From: Anaerolineaceae bacterium
GTDB lineage: Bacteria > Chloroflexota > Anaerolineae > JAAYZQ01
NCBI GenBank assembly: GCA_012514775.1
Contig: JAAYZQ010000203.1
Location: 1-5,454 of the forward strand
Direction of reading: 5' to 3'
Length of the DNA: 5,454 bases
The notes under the pieces were generated by a model. That model had not been told where the DNA came from, made no database searches, and saw only the letters and a program-made list of their open reading frames with translations. The position numbers and the translations under genes are program-made. Positions 1 through 5,454 of the stretch are shown here, piece by piece; positions within the stretch are counted from its first letter, which is position 1; each line of letters opens with the position of its first letter.

Positions 1-1557
1 ATCCAGGCCGGCTTTCCCATCGCCTCGCCGCGCGAGTTCGAGGCGGTGCAAAAGGTCAGCGGCGCCGTGCGCGAGAGCGTGGTCTGTGCCCTGGCCCGGG
101 CAAGGGCCGAGGATGTGGACGTGGCCGCCGCCGCCCTCAAGGCCGCCGCCCGGCCCCGCATCCAGGTGGGCCTGGGCGTGTCCGATTCCTACGTCCGCGG
201 CAAGCTGGGGGTCACGCCCGACGAGGCCCTGGAGATGGGCGTGCGGGCTGTGCGCCACGCCCGGCGCTACGTGGACGAGGTGCAGTATTACGCCTCCGAC
301 GCCTGCCGCGCCGAGGCCGAGTACCTCTACCGCGTCCTGGAAGCGGTCATCGACGCCGGGGCGACGGTGATCAATGTCGCCGACGCCATCGGCTTTTACA
401 CGCCTCGCGAGTGGGGCAGCCTGGTGGCCGGCATCCTCGAGAACGTGCCCAACGCCGGCCGGGCGGTCATCTCGATTCACTGCCACGACGACCTGGGCAT
501 GGCCACGGCCAACACGCTGGAGGCCCTGGCCAGCGGCGCCCGCCAGGCCGAGTGCTCGGTCAACGGCATCGGCGAGCGCACGGGCACGGCCTGCCTGGAA
601 GAGATCGTCATGGCCCTCCGCGCCCGCCGCGACGTCCTGGGGCTGGACACCGGCCTGGACACGACCAAGATCTATCCCGCCAGCCGCCTGGTGAGCCACT
701 TTACCGGGTTGCCGGTACAGCCCAACAAGGCCATCGTGGGCGACAAGGCCTTTGCCTACACCTCGGGCATGTACCAGAACGGCGTGCTGCGGGGCCGCAC
801 CGAGGCCGAGTTCCTCGATCCGGCGGCCATCGGCCTGCTCCAGACCCGGGCCGAGGTGCCGCTCCTCACCGGCCGCGAGGGCCTGGGCCGCCGCCTGCGA
901 GAGCTGGGCTTTGCCCTGAGCGAGGCCGAGTTCGACCAGGTCTACAACCGGTTCCGCGACCTGGCCCGCAAGAAGCCCGACCTGGAGGTCCGCGACCTGG
1001 AGGCCATCGTCGGTGGCGAGACGGGCATCTACATCGAGGAGACCTACCAGTTGGAGAACGTACAGGTGACCTGCGGCACCAGCGCCCTGCCCCTGGCGGC
1101 CGTCTGCCTGCAGGGCCGCGAGAGCGAGCCCGTGTGGGCCTCGTGCCACGGCAACGGGCCGGTGGACGCCACCTTCAAGGCCATCGACAGCATCGTCAAG
1201 GTGCCCGTCGAGCTGCTGGAGTATTCGGTGGAGGCCATCACCGAAGGGATCGACGCCCTGGGCAAGGTGGCGGTGCGCATCCAGGGCGACGTGACCCTGG
1301 GCGACACCGGCGCCGTGGAAAGGCGCGTCTTTGTGGGGCGCGGCGCCGACACCGACATCCTGGTCGCCAGCGCCAAGGCCTACCTCTTTGCCCTCAACCG
1401 CCTCCTGGCCGCCCAGCAGGCCAGCCTCCGCCGCCAGGCCGTCGCCGAAGAGGTGCGCCAGGCGCTGGAAGAGATGCGGGCGCGCTACGGCTCGGCGCAC
1501 ACGGGCGACTTTATGGGCTTTAGCGCCATGCGCGACGAAGAGCTGCGAGCCTTCTAG
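1..1557 (+). CDS. leuA: 2-isopropylmalate synthase family protein (LeuA-like), 5' end outside window
   Basis: The reading frame is open from base 1 and ends at TAG 1555-1557. The 518 visible residues lack roughly the first 40-45, including the metal-binding Asp of the DTTLRDGEQ motif. LeuA condenses acetyl-CoA with 2-ketoisovalerate as the first committed step of leucine synthesis. The visible part starts in the TIM barrel (AGFPIASP) and contains the metal-binding His-Cys-His-Asp-Asp (478-492), GIGERTG (565-585) and PNKAIVG. It continues into the C-terminal LeuA regulatory domain with GNGPVDA (1150-1170) and GRGADTDI near 1336-1359, then ends in a charged helical tail. The domain order and the regulatory domain favour LeuA over homocitrate or citramalate synthase. 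Oddly, several residues needed for LeuA catalysis are replaced: Glu to Ser at 295, Pro/Thr to Ala/Ala in the ADAIG motif, the metal-ligand Asn to Thr at 586, and the catalytic His to Tyr at 772. The family call is firm, but the reaction is uncertain. It may have a different specificity or a non-catalytic role. Confidence 0.88.
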   Translation: MQAGFPIASPREFEAVQKVSGAVRESVVCALARARAEDVDVAAAALKAAARPRIQVGLGVSDSYVRGKLGVTPDEALEMGVRAVRHARRYVDEVQYYASDACRAEAEYLYRVLEAVIDAGATVINVADAIGFYTPREWGSLVAGILENVPNAGRAVISIHCHDDLGMATANTLEALASGARQAECSVNGIGERTGTACLEEIVMALRARRDVLGLDTGLDTTKIYPASRLVSHFTGLPVQPNKAIVGDKAFAYTSGMYQNGVLRGRTEAEFLDPAAIGLLQTRAEVPLLTGREGLGRRLRELGFALSEAEFDQVYNRFRDLARKKPDLEVRDLEAIVGGETGIYIEETYQLENVQVTCGTSALPLAAVCLQGRESEPVWASCHGNGPVDATFKAIDSIVKVPVELLEYSVEAITEGIDALGKVAVRIQGDVTLGDTGAVERRVFVGRGADTDILVASAKAYLFALNRLLAAQQASLRRQAVAEEVRQALEEMRARYGSAHTGDFMGFSAMRDEELRAF

Positions 1558-1565
1558 CGATGACA

Positions 1566-1571
1566 GGGGAG
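1566..1571 (+). promoter_or_regulatory. Ribosome binding site of the leader peptide
   Basis: GGGGAG sits nine bases before ATG 1581, a good Shine-Dalgarno match that decides the leader start. An in-frame ATG at 1560, two bases after the leuA stop, would add seven residues (MTGENTA). It has no comparable site upstream, so it would need translational coupling from leuA. Confidence 0.6.
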
Positions 1572-1580
1572 AACACTGCC

Positions 1581-1703
1581 ATGCTTCTGGTCCTGCGCGC
1601 AGCCACAGCCCTCCGCATCGAGGGTATGACCATGACCATGACCACGACTCACACTCCGGCCGTGAGCCGGTGCTTTGTGTTGGGAGGGTCATGGCGGATC
1701 TGA
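1581..1703 (+). CDS. Thr/Met-rich attenuator leader peptide, 40 aa
   Basis: This short ORF begins at ATG 1581 behind a good GGGGAG site and ends at TGA 1701-1703. Residues 16-25 read MTMTMTTTHT, from three ATGACC hexamers (1626-1643) followed by ACG ACT CAC ACT. That gives six Thr and three Met in ten codons; the whole peptide has seven Thr and four Met. I see no domain, signal peptide or membrane segment. The peptide lies 23 bases after leuA and directly before a terminator/antiterminator pair and the aspartate kinase gene. By analogy with ThrL, I infer that it is translated as a sensor: ribosome stalling at scarce Thr (or Met) codons would alter the folding of the RNA downstream. The peptide itself probably has no function. 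The Thr run and the RNA pairings are seen directly; the regulatory role is inferred. Confidence 0.72.
   Translation: MLLVLRAATALRIEGMTMTMTTTHTPAVSRCFVLGGSWRI
1652..1672 (+). promoter_or_regulatory. Possible 1:2 (pause/protector) hairpin of the attenuator
   Basis: CGGC 1657-1660 can pair with GCCG 1666-1669 around the loop CGTGA, and CAC 1652-1654 with GTG 1670-1672 across a two-base bulge. Alternatively, CCGGC 1656-1660 pairs with GCCGG 1666-1670. The 3' side overlaps the antiterminator strand beginning at 1669, so the hairpin would compete with antitermination. It lies immediately after the Thr codons, where a stalled ribosome would melt it. It is a short stem in GC-rich sequence and the least certain part of the attenuator. 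Confidence 0.4.
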
Positions 1704-1741
1704 CGTAGGCCGACGAGGAACCCAACGAGCGCAAAGCCACC
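1669..1741 (+). promoter_or_regulatory. Predicted antiterminator (2:3 pairing)
   Basis: GGTGCTTTGTGTTGGG (1669-1684) can pair with 1721-1741. GGG-CCC and TT-AA join 1680-1684 to 1721-1725. After a four-base bulge (1726-1729), GTG and CTTT (1673-1679) pair with CGCAAAG (1730-1736). After a single bulged C (1737), GGTG 1669-1672 pairs with CACC 1738-1741. This makes 16 base pairs with one G-U. It uses the whole 5' arm and loop of the terminator, so the two structures exclude each other. A ribosome translating past the Thr codons would cover 1669-1684 and allow termination. A ribosome stalled at 1629-1655 would leave this strand free and permit readthrough into the aspartate kinase gene. Confidence 0.65.
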
Positions 1742-1763
1742 GGCTTTGCGCTCGTTTTTATTT
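1724..1763 (+). terminator. Strong intrinsic terminator (attenuator 3:4 hairpin)
   Basis: AACGAGCGCAAAGCC (1724-1738) is perfectly complementary to GGCTTTGCGCTCGTT (1742-1756), giving a 15-bp stem with a three-base loop ACC. A T-rich tail, TTTATTT, runs to 1763, and the T tract begins inside the stem end. There is no A tract on the 5' side, so it acts only on the + strand. It lies 21 bases after the leader stop and 122 bases before the aspartate kinase start. It could simply end the leuA transcript, but the overlapping antiterminator and Thr-rich leader favour a conditional terminator controlling the downstream genes. Confidence 0.9.
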
Positions 1764-1769
1764 CCCGGG

Positions 1770-1796
1770 GGTAGGGGCAACCCTCGCGGTTGCCCG
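1770..1796 (+). repeat. REP-like palindromic repeat, copy 1
   Basis: This 27-base unit starts GGTAGGGGCAACC and is identical to the copy at 1815-1841. Its core is an inverted repeat, GGGCAACC (1775-1782) against GGTTGCCC (1788-1795), with a five-base loop CTCGC. It lies seven bases after the terminator tail. A third partial GGTAGGGG occurs at 1798-1805 between the copies. The unit resembles dispersed intergenic palindromes of GC-rich bacteria. With no T tract after it, it is not itself a terminator. Confidence 0.8.
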
Positions 1797-1814
1797 GGGT
1801 AGGGGTAAGGAAAC

Positions 1815-1841
1815 GGTAGGGGCAACCCTCGCGGTTGCCCG
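1815..1841 (+). repeat. REP-like palindromic repeat, copy 2
   Basis: This is an exact second copy of the 27-base unit, 45 bases downstream of the first and in the same orientation. The hairpin arms are 1820-1827 and 1833-1840. It ends 44 bases before the aspartate kinase TTG, so it would be transcribed in the 5' leader of that gene. It could stabilise the RNA 5' end or slow transcription, but nothing here shows that. Confidence 0.8.
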
Positions 1842-1872
1842 CGGTCCAAACCGTGGAAACATATGCGTGGAG

Positions 1873-1878
1873 AAGGAG
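1873..1878 (+). promoter_or_regulatory. Ribosome binding site deciding the aspartate kinase TTG start
   Basis: AAGGAG lies seven bases before TTG 1886, an ideal spacing. The next in-frame ATG (1901) is 22 bases away, too far for this site, so TTG is the preferred start. Confidence 0.7.
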
Positions 1879-1885
1879 AACGAGG

Positions 1886-3289
1886 TTGAGCACATTGACG
1901 ATGAAATTTGGAGGGACATCGGTGGGCAGCGGCGAGGCCTTCCGGCAGGCCGCGGCCATCGTCCGGGAGCAGGCGGCCGCCTGGGACCGGGTCGTGGTGG
2001 TGGTCTCGGCCATGAGCGGCGTGACCGATGCCCTGGTGCGGGGGGCGAGCACGGCCGCCGCCGGCGACGGCGAGACCTATGGCGCCATCGCTGCCGAGCT
2101 GCGCGCCCGCCATCGGGACGTCGTGGGCGCGCTGCCGTCGCTGGACGGCGAGGGCGCCGCCTTGCTGGCCGACGTGGACGGCGTCCTGGACGCCTTTGCC
2201 ACCCTTTGCCGGAGCGTCCACGTCCTGGGCGAGGCGACGCCCCGGGCCATGGACGCCATCAGCTCCCTGGGCGAGCGCCTGAGCGCCGGCATCCTGGCCG
2301 CGCTGCTGCGTCGCCAGGGCTGCCCCAGCCAGGCCGTGGACGCCCGGCAGCTCGTCGTCACCGACGACAAGTTTCAGGGCGCCGTCCCCCTCCTGGACGA
2401 GACGCGCGCCGCCGTGGCCCGGCGGCTGCTGCCCCTCCTGGAGGGCGGGATCGTGCCCGTGGTCACGGGCTTTCTGGGGGCCAACCGCCAGGGGGTGACC
2501 ACCACCCTGGGCCGGGGCGGCAGCGACTGTTCGGCGGCCATCCTGGGCGTCGCCGCGGGCGCCGACGAGGTGTGGATCTGGACCGACGTGAACGGCGTCA
2601 TGAGCGCCGATCCCCGACTGGTGGCCGCGGCGCGGACGGTCCCCTGCCTGTCCTACGCCGAGGTGGGCGAGCTGGCCTACTTTGGGGCCAGGGTGCTCCA
2701 CCCGCGCACGATACGCCCCGTGGTGGAGCGCGGCATTCCCCTGTGGGTCAAGAACACGTTCGACCCGGCCTGCCCGGGCACGCGCATCGTCGCCGGCCCC
2801 GAGTCCACGCCGGGCACCGTCAAGGCCGTCACCGCCATCGAGGGCCTGAGCATGGTCACCGTCGAGGGGCGGGACATGCTGGGCGTGCCCGGCATCGCGG
2901 CCCGCACCTTTGCCGCCGTCTCCGGGCAGGGGGCCAGCGTGCTCATGATCTCCCAGGCGTCGTCTGAGCAGTCCATCTCGTTCGTCGTCCCCGGCGCCGC
3001 CGTGGAGCCCGTGGTGGGCGCCGTGGAGGGCGAGATGGCGCGGGAGCTGGCGCGGCGCGACGTCGACCGCGTCTGGTTGCTGGACGACGTGACCATCGTC
3101 ACCGCCGTGGGGGCCGGCATGCGCGCCACACCCGGCGTGGCCCACCGCATCTTTGGCGCCCTGGCCCGGGCGGGCATCAACGTCGTGGCCATCGCCCAGG
3201 GCTCGGAATGCAGCCTGTCGCTGCTCCTGGCCGCCGCCGACGCCCGCGAGGCCGTGCGGCGCATCCACGAGGAGGTCATCGAGCTATGA
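1886..3289 (+). CDS. lysC: Aspartate kinase, monofunctional, ThrA-type ACT domains
   Basis: Phosphorylates aspartate with ATP to 4-phosphoaspartate, the entry step to threonine, methionine, lysine and isoleucine; cytoplasmic. From TTG 1886 the product is 467 aa and begins MSTLTMKFGGTSVG. The kinase domain (about 1-300) carries KFGGTS (7-12, ATP-binding Lys7), SSLGERLSA, TTTLGRGGSD (205-214), WTDVNGVMSADPR (from 232) and FGARVLHP. Two ACT domains follow, at about 315-385 and 402-467. They closely follow the Thr-inhibited AK-homoserine dehydrogenase pattern: ISQASSEQSISF holds Gln357 and VVAIAQGSE holds Gln438, matching the two Thr-binding glutamines of plant and ThrA enzymes. There is no fused homoserine dehydrogenase, because the stop comes directly after ACT2. 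Feedback inhibition by threonine is therefore inferred. Expression is probably set by the upstream attenuator. The stop overlaps the next start as ATGA. An ATG start at 1901 is possible but would leave only MKFGG at the N terminus. Confidence 0.96.
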   Translation: MSTLTMKFGGTSVGSGEAFRQAAAIVREQAAAWDRVVVVVSAMSGVTDALVRGASTAAAGDGETYGAIAAELRARHRDVVGALPSLDGEGAALLADVDGVLDAFATLCRSVHVLGEATPRAMDAISSLGERLSAGILAALLRRQGCPSQAVDARQLVVTDDKFQGAVPLLDETRAAVARRLLPLLEGGIVPVVTGFLGANRQGVTTTLGRGGSDCSAAILGVAAGADEVWIWTDVNGVMSADPRLVAAARTVPCLSYAEVGELAYFGARVLHPRTIRPVVERGIPLWVKNTFDPACPGTRIVAGPESTPGTVKAVTAIEGLSMVTVEGRDMLGVPGIAARTFAAVSGQGASVLMISQASSEQSISFVVPGAAVEPVVGAVEGEMARELARRDVDRVWLLDDVTIVTAVGAGMRATPGVAHRIFGALARAGINVVAIAQGSECSLSLLLAAADAREAVRRIHEEVIEL

Positions 3290-4332
3290 ACCGCATCCCT
3301 GTCGGAGTGCTCGGCGCGACGGGCGCCGTCGGGCAGCGTTTTGTCCAGCTCCTGGCGGGCCATCCCTGGTTCGAGCTGACCGCCGTGGCGGGCTCGGAGC
3401 GCAGCGCCGGCCGGCGCTACGGCGAGGCGTGCCGGTGGGTCATCGGCGGCGACCCGCCCCCCGAGGTGGCCGCCCTGACCGTCCGGCCCCTGGAGCCGGG
3501 GTTGCCGGCGCGGCTGGTCTTTTCGGCGCTGCCCGGCGGCGTCGCCCGCGACGTGGAAGAGTCCTTTGCCCGGGCGGGCTATGCCGTCTGCTCCAACGCC
3601 GCCGCCTGCCGCCAGGACCCCTCCATCCCGCTCCTGTGCCCCGAGGTCAACGCCGGGCACCTGGCCCTCGTCCGGCGGCAGAAGGCCGAGCGGGGCTGGT
3701 CGGGGTTCATCGTCACCAGCCCCAACTGCACGACCACGGGCATCGTCCTGCCCCTCAAGCCCCTGGACGAGGCCTTTGGCCTGGAAAGGGTCCAGGCCGT
3801 GTCCATGCAGGCCACCTCGGGCGCGGGCTATCCCGGCGTGGCCAGCCTCGACATCCTGGGCAACGTCGTGCCCTACATCGACGGCGAAGAGTGCAAAATA
3901 GAGCAAGAGACCGTCCTGCTCCTGGGACGGCTGGTGGACGGCCGGCGAGAGCCGGCGGCGGTGGCCGTCAGCGCCCAGGCCAACCGCGTGCCGGTCCTCG
4001 ACGGCCACACCACCTGCCTCTCCCTGGGCTTTCGCCGGCCGCCGGCCGTGGAAGAGGCGGTCGCCGCCCTGGAGGGCTTTCGCGGGCCCGAGGTCGTCCG
4101 CGGCCTGCCCAGCGCCCCGGAGCGGCCCGTGGTGGTGCGCCGCGAGCCCGACCGGCCCCAGCCCCAGCGTGACCGGGACGCCGGCGGCGGCATGGCGGTG
4201 AGCGTCGGGCGGGTGCGCCCCTGCCCGCTGCTGGACCTGCGCCTGGTGAGCGTGTCACACAACACGCTGCGCGGGGCTGCCGGCGGCGCGGTGTTGAATG
4301 CAGAACTTCTGGTGGCGGAGGGATTGGTATGA
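3286..4332 (+). CDS. asd: Aspartate-semialdehyde dehydrogenase, archaeal/fungal type
   Basis: Reduces 4-phosphoaspartate with NADPH to aspartate 4-semialdehyde, the branch compound for lysine and for homoserine-derived amino acids. The product is 348 aa, starting at ATG 3286, which overlaps the kinase stop by four bases; AGGAGG (3270-3275) precedes it by ten bases. The N-terminal Rossmann motif is GVLGATGAVGQRF (residues 7-19). The catalytic Cys148 lies in SPNCTTTG and the acid/base His241 in RVPVLDGHT. Other family signatures are SGAGYPGVASLDILGNVVPYI and HNTLRGAAGGAVLNAELL near the C terminus. The SGAGYPGVxSLDI stretch and the absence of the longer enterobacterial insertions place it in the archaeal/fungal-like class of ASADH, which also occurs in various bacteria. 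All catalytic residues are present. It directly uses the product of the preceding gene. Confidence 0.96.
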   Translation: MNRIPVGVLGATGAVGQRFVQLLAGHPWFELTAVAGSERSAGRRYGEACRWVIGGDPPPEVAALTVRPLEPGLPARLVFSALPGGVARDVEESFARAGYAVCSNAAACRQDPSIPLLCPEVNAGHLALVRRQKAERGWSGFIVTSPNCTTTGIVLPLKPLDEAFGLERVQAVSMQATSGAGYPGVASLDILGNVVPYIDGEECKIEQETVLLLGRLVDGRREPAAVAVSAQANRVPVLDGHTTCLSLGFRRPPAVEEAVAALEGFRGPEVVRGLPSAPERPVVVRREPDRPQPQRDRDAGGGMAVSVGRVRPCPLLDLRLVSVSHNTLRGAAGGAVLNAELLVAEGLV

Positions 4333-5454
4333 AGCACAGTGGATGCACGTCGGTGCACGAGTTCGTGGGCGATTTCATCGTCTATCGCAACCTGGAGGCC
4401 GTGGACGAGCGGCTGCCGCGCCTGGCGGAGGCGCGGCGGGTGCTGGGCGACGGGCAGGGGCCGGTGCCGCGCAAGAGCGAGGCAAGCTATGCCCGGGTGG
4501 TGGCCCATCTGCTGCGGGCCGCCCGCGCCCTGGATGCCCCGGGGGTCGCCCTGCGGCGCCTGATCTTTGTGGGCGACACGCGCCTCAACGACGGGACGGC
4601 CTTTGCCAACCTGTGCGACGTGGGCGGCTGGCCCGGCGCGGCCTTTATCGGCGCCGAGGATGCGGAGCCGGAGCGGGTCGAGTTGGTGGAGCAGGGCCCC
4701 ACGGCCCTCTACCTGGCCAACCGCTGGGCGGCCCTGGCCGGGTTCGAGGGCTTTTGCCACGAGCGGGGGCTGCCCGTCGACGAGGGCACGGCCGTGGTGC
4801 TGGACCTGGACAAGACGACGGTGGGCGCCCGGGGACGCAACGACCGGGCCATCGACCGCGCCCGGGTAGAGGCGGTGCGCGAGACGGTGGCCGGGCTCCT
4901 GGGAGGCGAGTACGACGGCAGCGCCTTCCAGGCGGCCTATGACCTCCTCAACCGGCCCGAGTTCCACCCCTTTACAGCCGACAACCAGGACTACCTGGCC
5001 TACATCTGCCTGGTCCTGGGCAGCGGGCTGATGGGCCTGGACCGCCTGGTGGCCCAGGTGCGCGCCGGCCGGCTGGCCTCCTTCGCGCAGTTTATCGCCG
5101 CCGTCGACGGGCAGGCGGGCTACCTGCCCCGCGGGCTGCGCGAGGTCCACGGCGAGGTGTTGGGCCGGGTGCAGGCCGGCGACCCGACGCCGTTCAAGGC
5201 CTTTCGGGCCAACGAGTATCGCGCCACGGCGGCGCGCTTTGGCTTTCTGTCCGACGACTGGCCCCTGGAGCACATGGTGGGCGAAGAGATCCTGGTCACC
5301 CAGGAGGTGCGCGAGGCGGCCCTGCGCTGGCGGTCGCAGGGCGCGCTGATCTTTGCCCTCTCCGACAAGCCCGACGAGGCCTCGTTCCCGCCCGCCGACC
5401 TGGCGGCCCGGGGCGGCCGGGCCATCCACCGCATGGAGACCCACGCCGGCGGGC
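4329..5454 (+). CDS. HAD-like hydrolase-family protein, 3' end outside window
   Basis: The frame is open from ATG 4329 to the window edge (375 codons, no stop). The ATG overlaps the asd stop as ATGA, and GGAGG (4317-4321) precedes it by seven bases, so translation is coupled to asd. I do not recognise the exact family. Residues 155-163 (AVVLDLDKT) look like HAD motif I, with candidate nucleophile Asp159 and Asp161. ALIFALSDKP (about 339-348) ends in Ser345, a plausible motif II. Motifs III and IV of this unit would lie beyond the window. Earlier, LIFVGDTRLNDGTAF holds GDTRLND at 82-88, which looks like HAD motif IV although it precedes motif I. This suggests two HAD-related units or a rearranged fold. 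The middle (about 190-330) is helical with no named motif. No signal peptide or membrane span is visible. A phosphatase in the aspartate pathway is possible from context but unproven. Confidence 0.7.
   Translation, partial: MKHSGCTSVHEFVGDFIVYRNLEAVDERLPRLAEARRVLGDGQGPVPRKSEASYARVVAHLLRAARALDAPGVALRRLIFVGDTRLNDGTAFANLCDVGGWPGAAFIGAEDAEPERVELVEQGPTALYLANRWAALAGFEGFCHERGLPVDEGTAVVLDLDKTTVGARGRNDRAIDRARVEAVRETVAGLLGGEYDGSAFQAAYDLLNRPEFHPFTADNQDYLAYICLVLGSGLMGLDRLVAQVRAGRLASFAQFIAAVDGQAGYLPRGLREVHGEVLGRVQAGDPTPFKAFRANEYRATAARFGFLSDDWPLEHMVGEEILVTQEVREAALRWRSQGALIFALSDKPDEASFPPADLAARGGRAIHRMETHAGG

Noticed and set aside
1..1557. LeuA-like gene as a decaying pseudogene
   Set aside because: There is no frameshift or internal stop in 518 codons, the codon bias matches its neighbours, and fold and regulatory-domain motifs are preserved. 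The substitutions are confined to particular sites.
1331..1708. + strand frame containing a His-Asp repeat (YDHDHDHDSHSG)
   Set aside because: It is the other-frame reading of the ATGACC repeats in the leader ORF. It starts inside leuA in the wrong frame and has no SD.
1558..1760. T-box riboswitch before the aspartate kinase gene
   Set aside because: I find no convincing T-box consensus (AGGGTGG-ACCGCG type). The GGGTCATGGCGG stretch at 1686-1697 is only a loose resemblance. A translated leader with Thr codons explains the structure better.
1770..1841. Small CRISPR array
   Set aside because: There are only two repeats with an 18-base gap, each strongly palindromic, and no cas gene. This fits paired REP-like elements.
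1835..1885. N-terminal extension of aspartate kinase from TTG 1835
   Set aside because: That start lies inside the second palindromic repeat and has no SD. TTG 1886 has AAGGAG at ideal spacing and gives the normal short N terminus before KFGGTS.
1649..3268. Long open frame on the minus strand opposite aspartate kinase
   Set aside because: Its translation is low-complexity (Gly, His, Ala, Arg, Asp rich) with no family motif, and it lies over a clear + strand aspartate kinase. High GC removes stops from the opposite strand.
3873..5444. 523-codon open frame on the minus strand over asd and the HAD-like gene
   Set aside because: It runs across the asd/HAD boundary and shows no recognisable motif. 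The + strand frame has HAD-like motifs, an SD and an ATGA overlap with asd.

Overview
The window is a compact, very GC-rich stretch whose codons almost always end in G or C. All recognisable genes lie on the + strand. It reads as part of a bacterial amino-acid operon: a 2-isopropylmalate synthase (LeuA) family gene cut by the left edge, a regulatory gap, an aspartate kinase, an aspartate-semialdehyde dehydrogenase (ASADH), and a HAD-like gene cut by the right edge. The GC-rich codon use, the archaeal/fungal-type ASADH and the short palindromic GGTAGGGGCAACC repeats remind me of uncultured Chloroflexota (Anaerolineae-like) genomes. That placement is a weak inference, not a demonstration.

Layout. 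1-1557: LeuA-family protein with the full C-terminal regulatory domain, but with several residues usually needed for catalysis replaced. 1558-1885: the only sizeable gap. It holds a 40-codon leader ORF (1581-1703) with a Met-Thr-Met-Thr-Met-Thr-Thr-Thr-His-Thr run, a strong intrinsic terminator (1724-1763), a competing antiterminator pairing (1669-1684 with 1721-1741), and two identical 27-base palindromic repeats (1770-1796 and 1815-1841). 1886-3289: aspartate kinase with a TTG start and ThrA-type tandem ACT domains. 3286-4332: ASADH. 4329-5454 and beyond: HAD-like protein. The last three genes are joined by two ATGA stop/start overlaps, so they are almost certainly co-translated.

How it works together. 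Aspartate kinase and ASADH perform steps 1 and 2 of the aspartate family pathway, leading to threonine, methionine, lysine and, through threonine, isoleucine. The leader ORF carries codons for two end products, Thr and Met, and lies just before mutually exclusive antiterminator and terminator structures. This is the layout of classical ribosome-mediated attenuation, as in the enterobacterial thr operon. The kinase also keeps the two glutamines that bind threonine in Thr-inhibited enzymes, so threonine would be sensed both in the RNA and in the protein. The most interesting items are this apparent Thr/Met attenuator inside an operon and the active-site substitutions in the LeuA-like protein.
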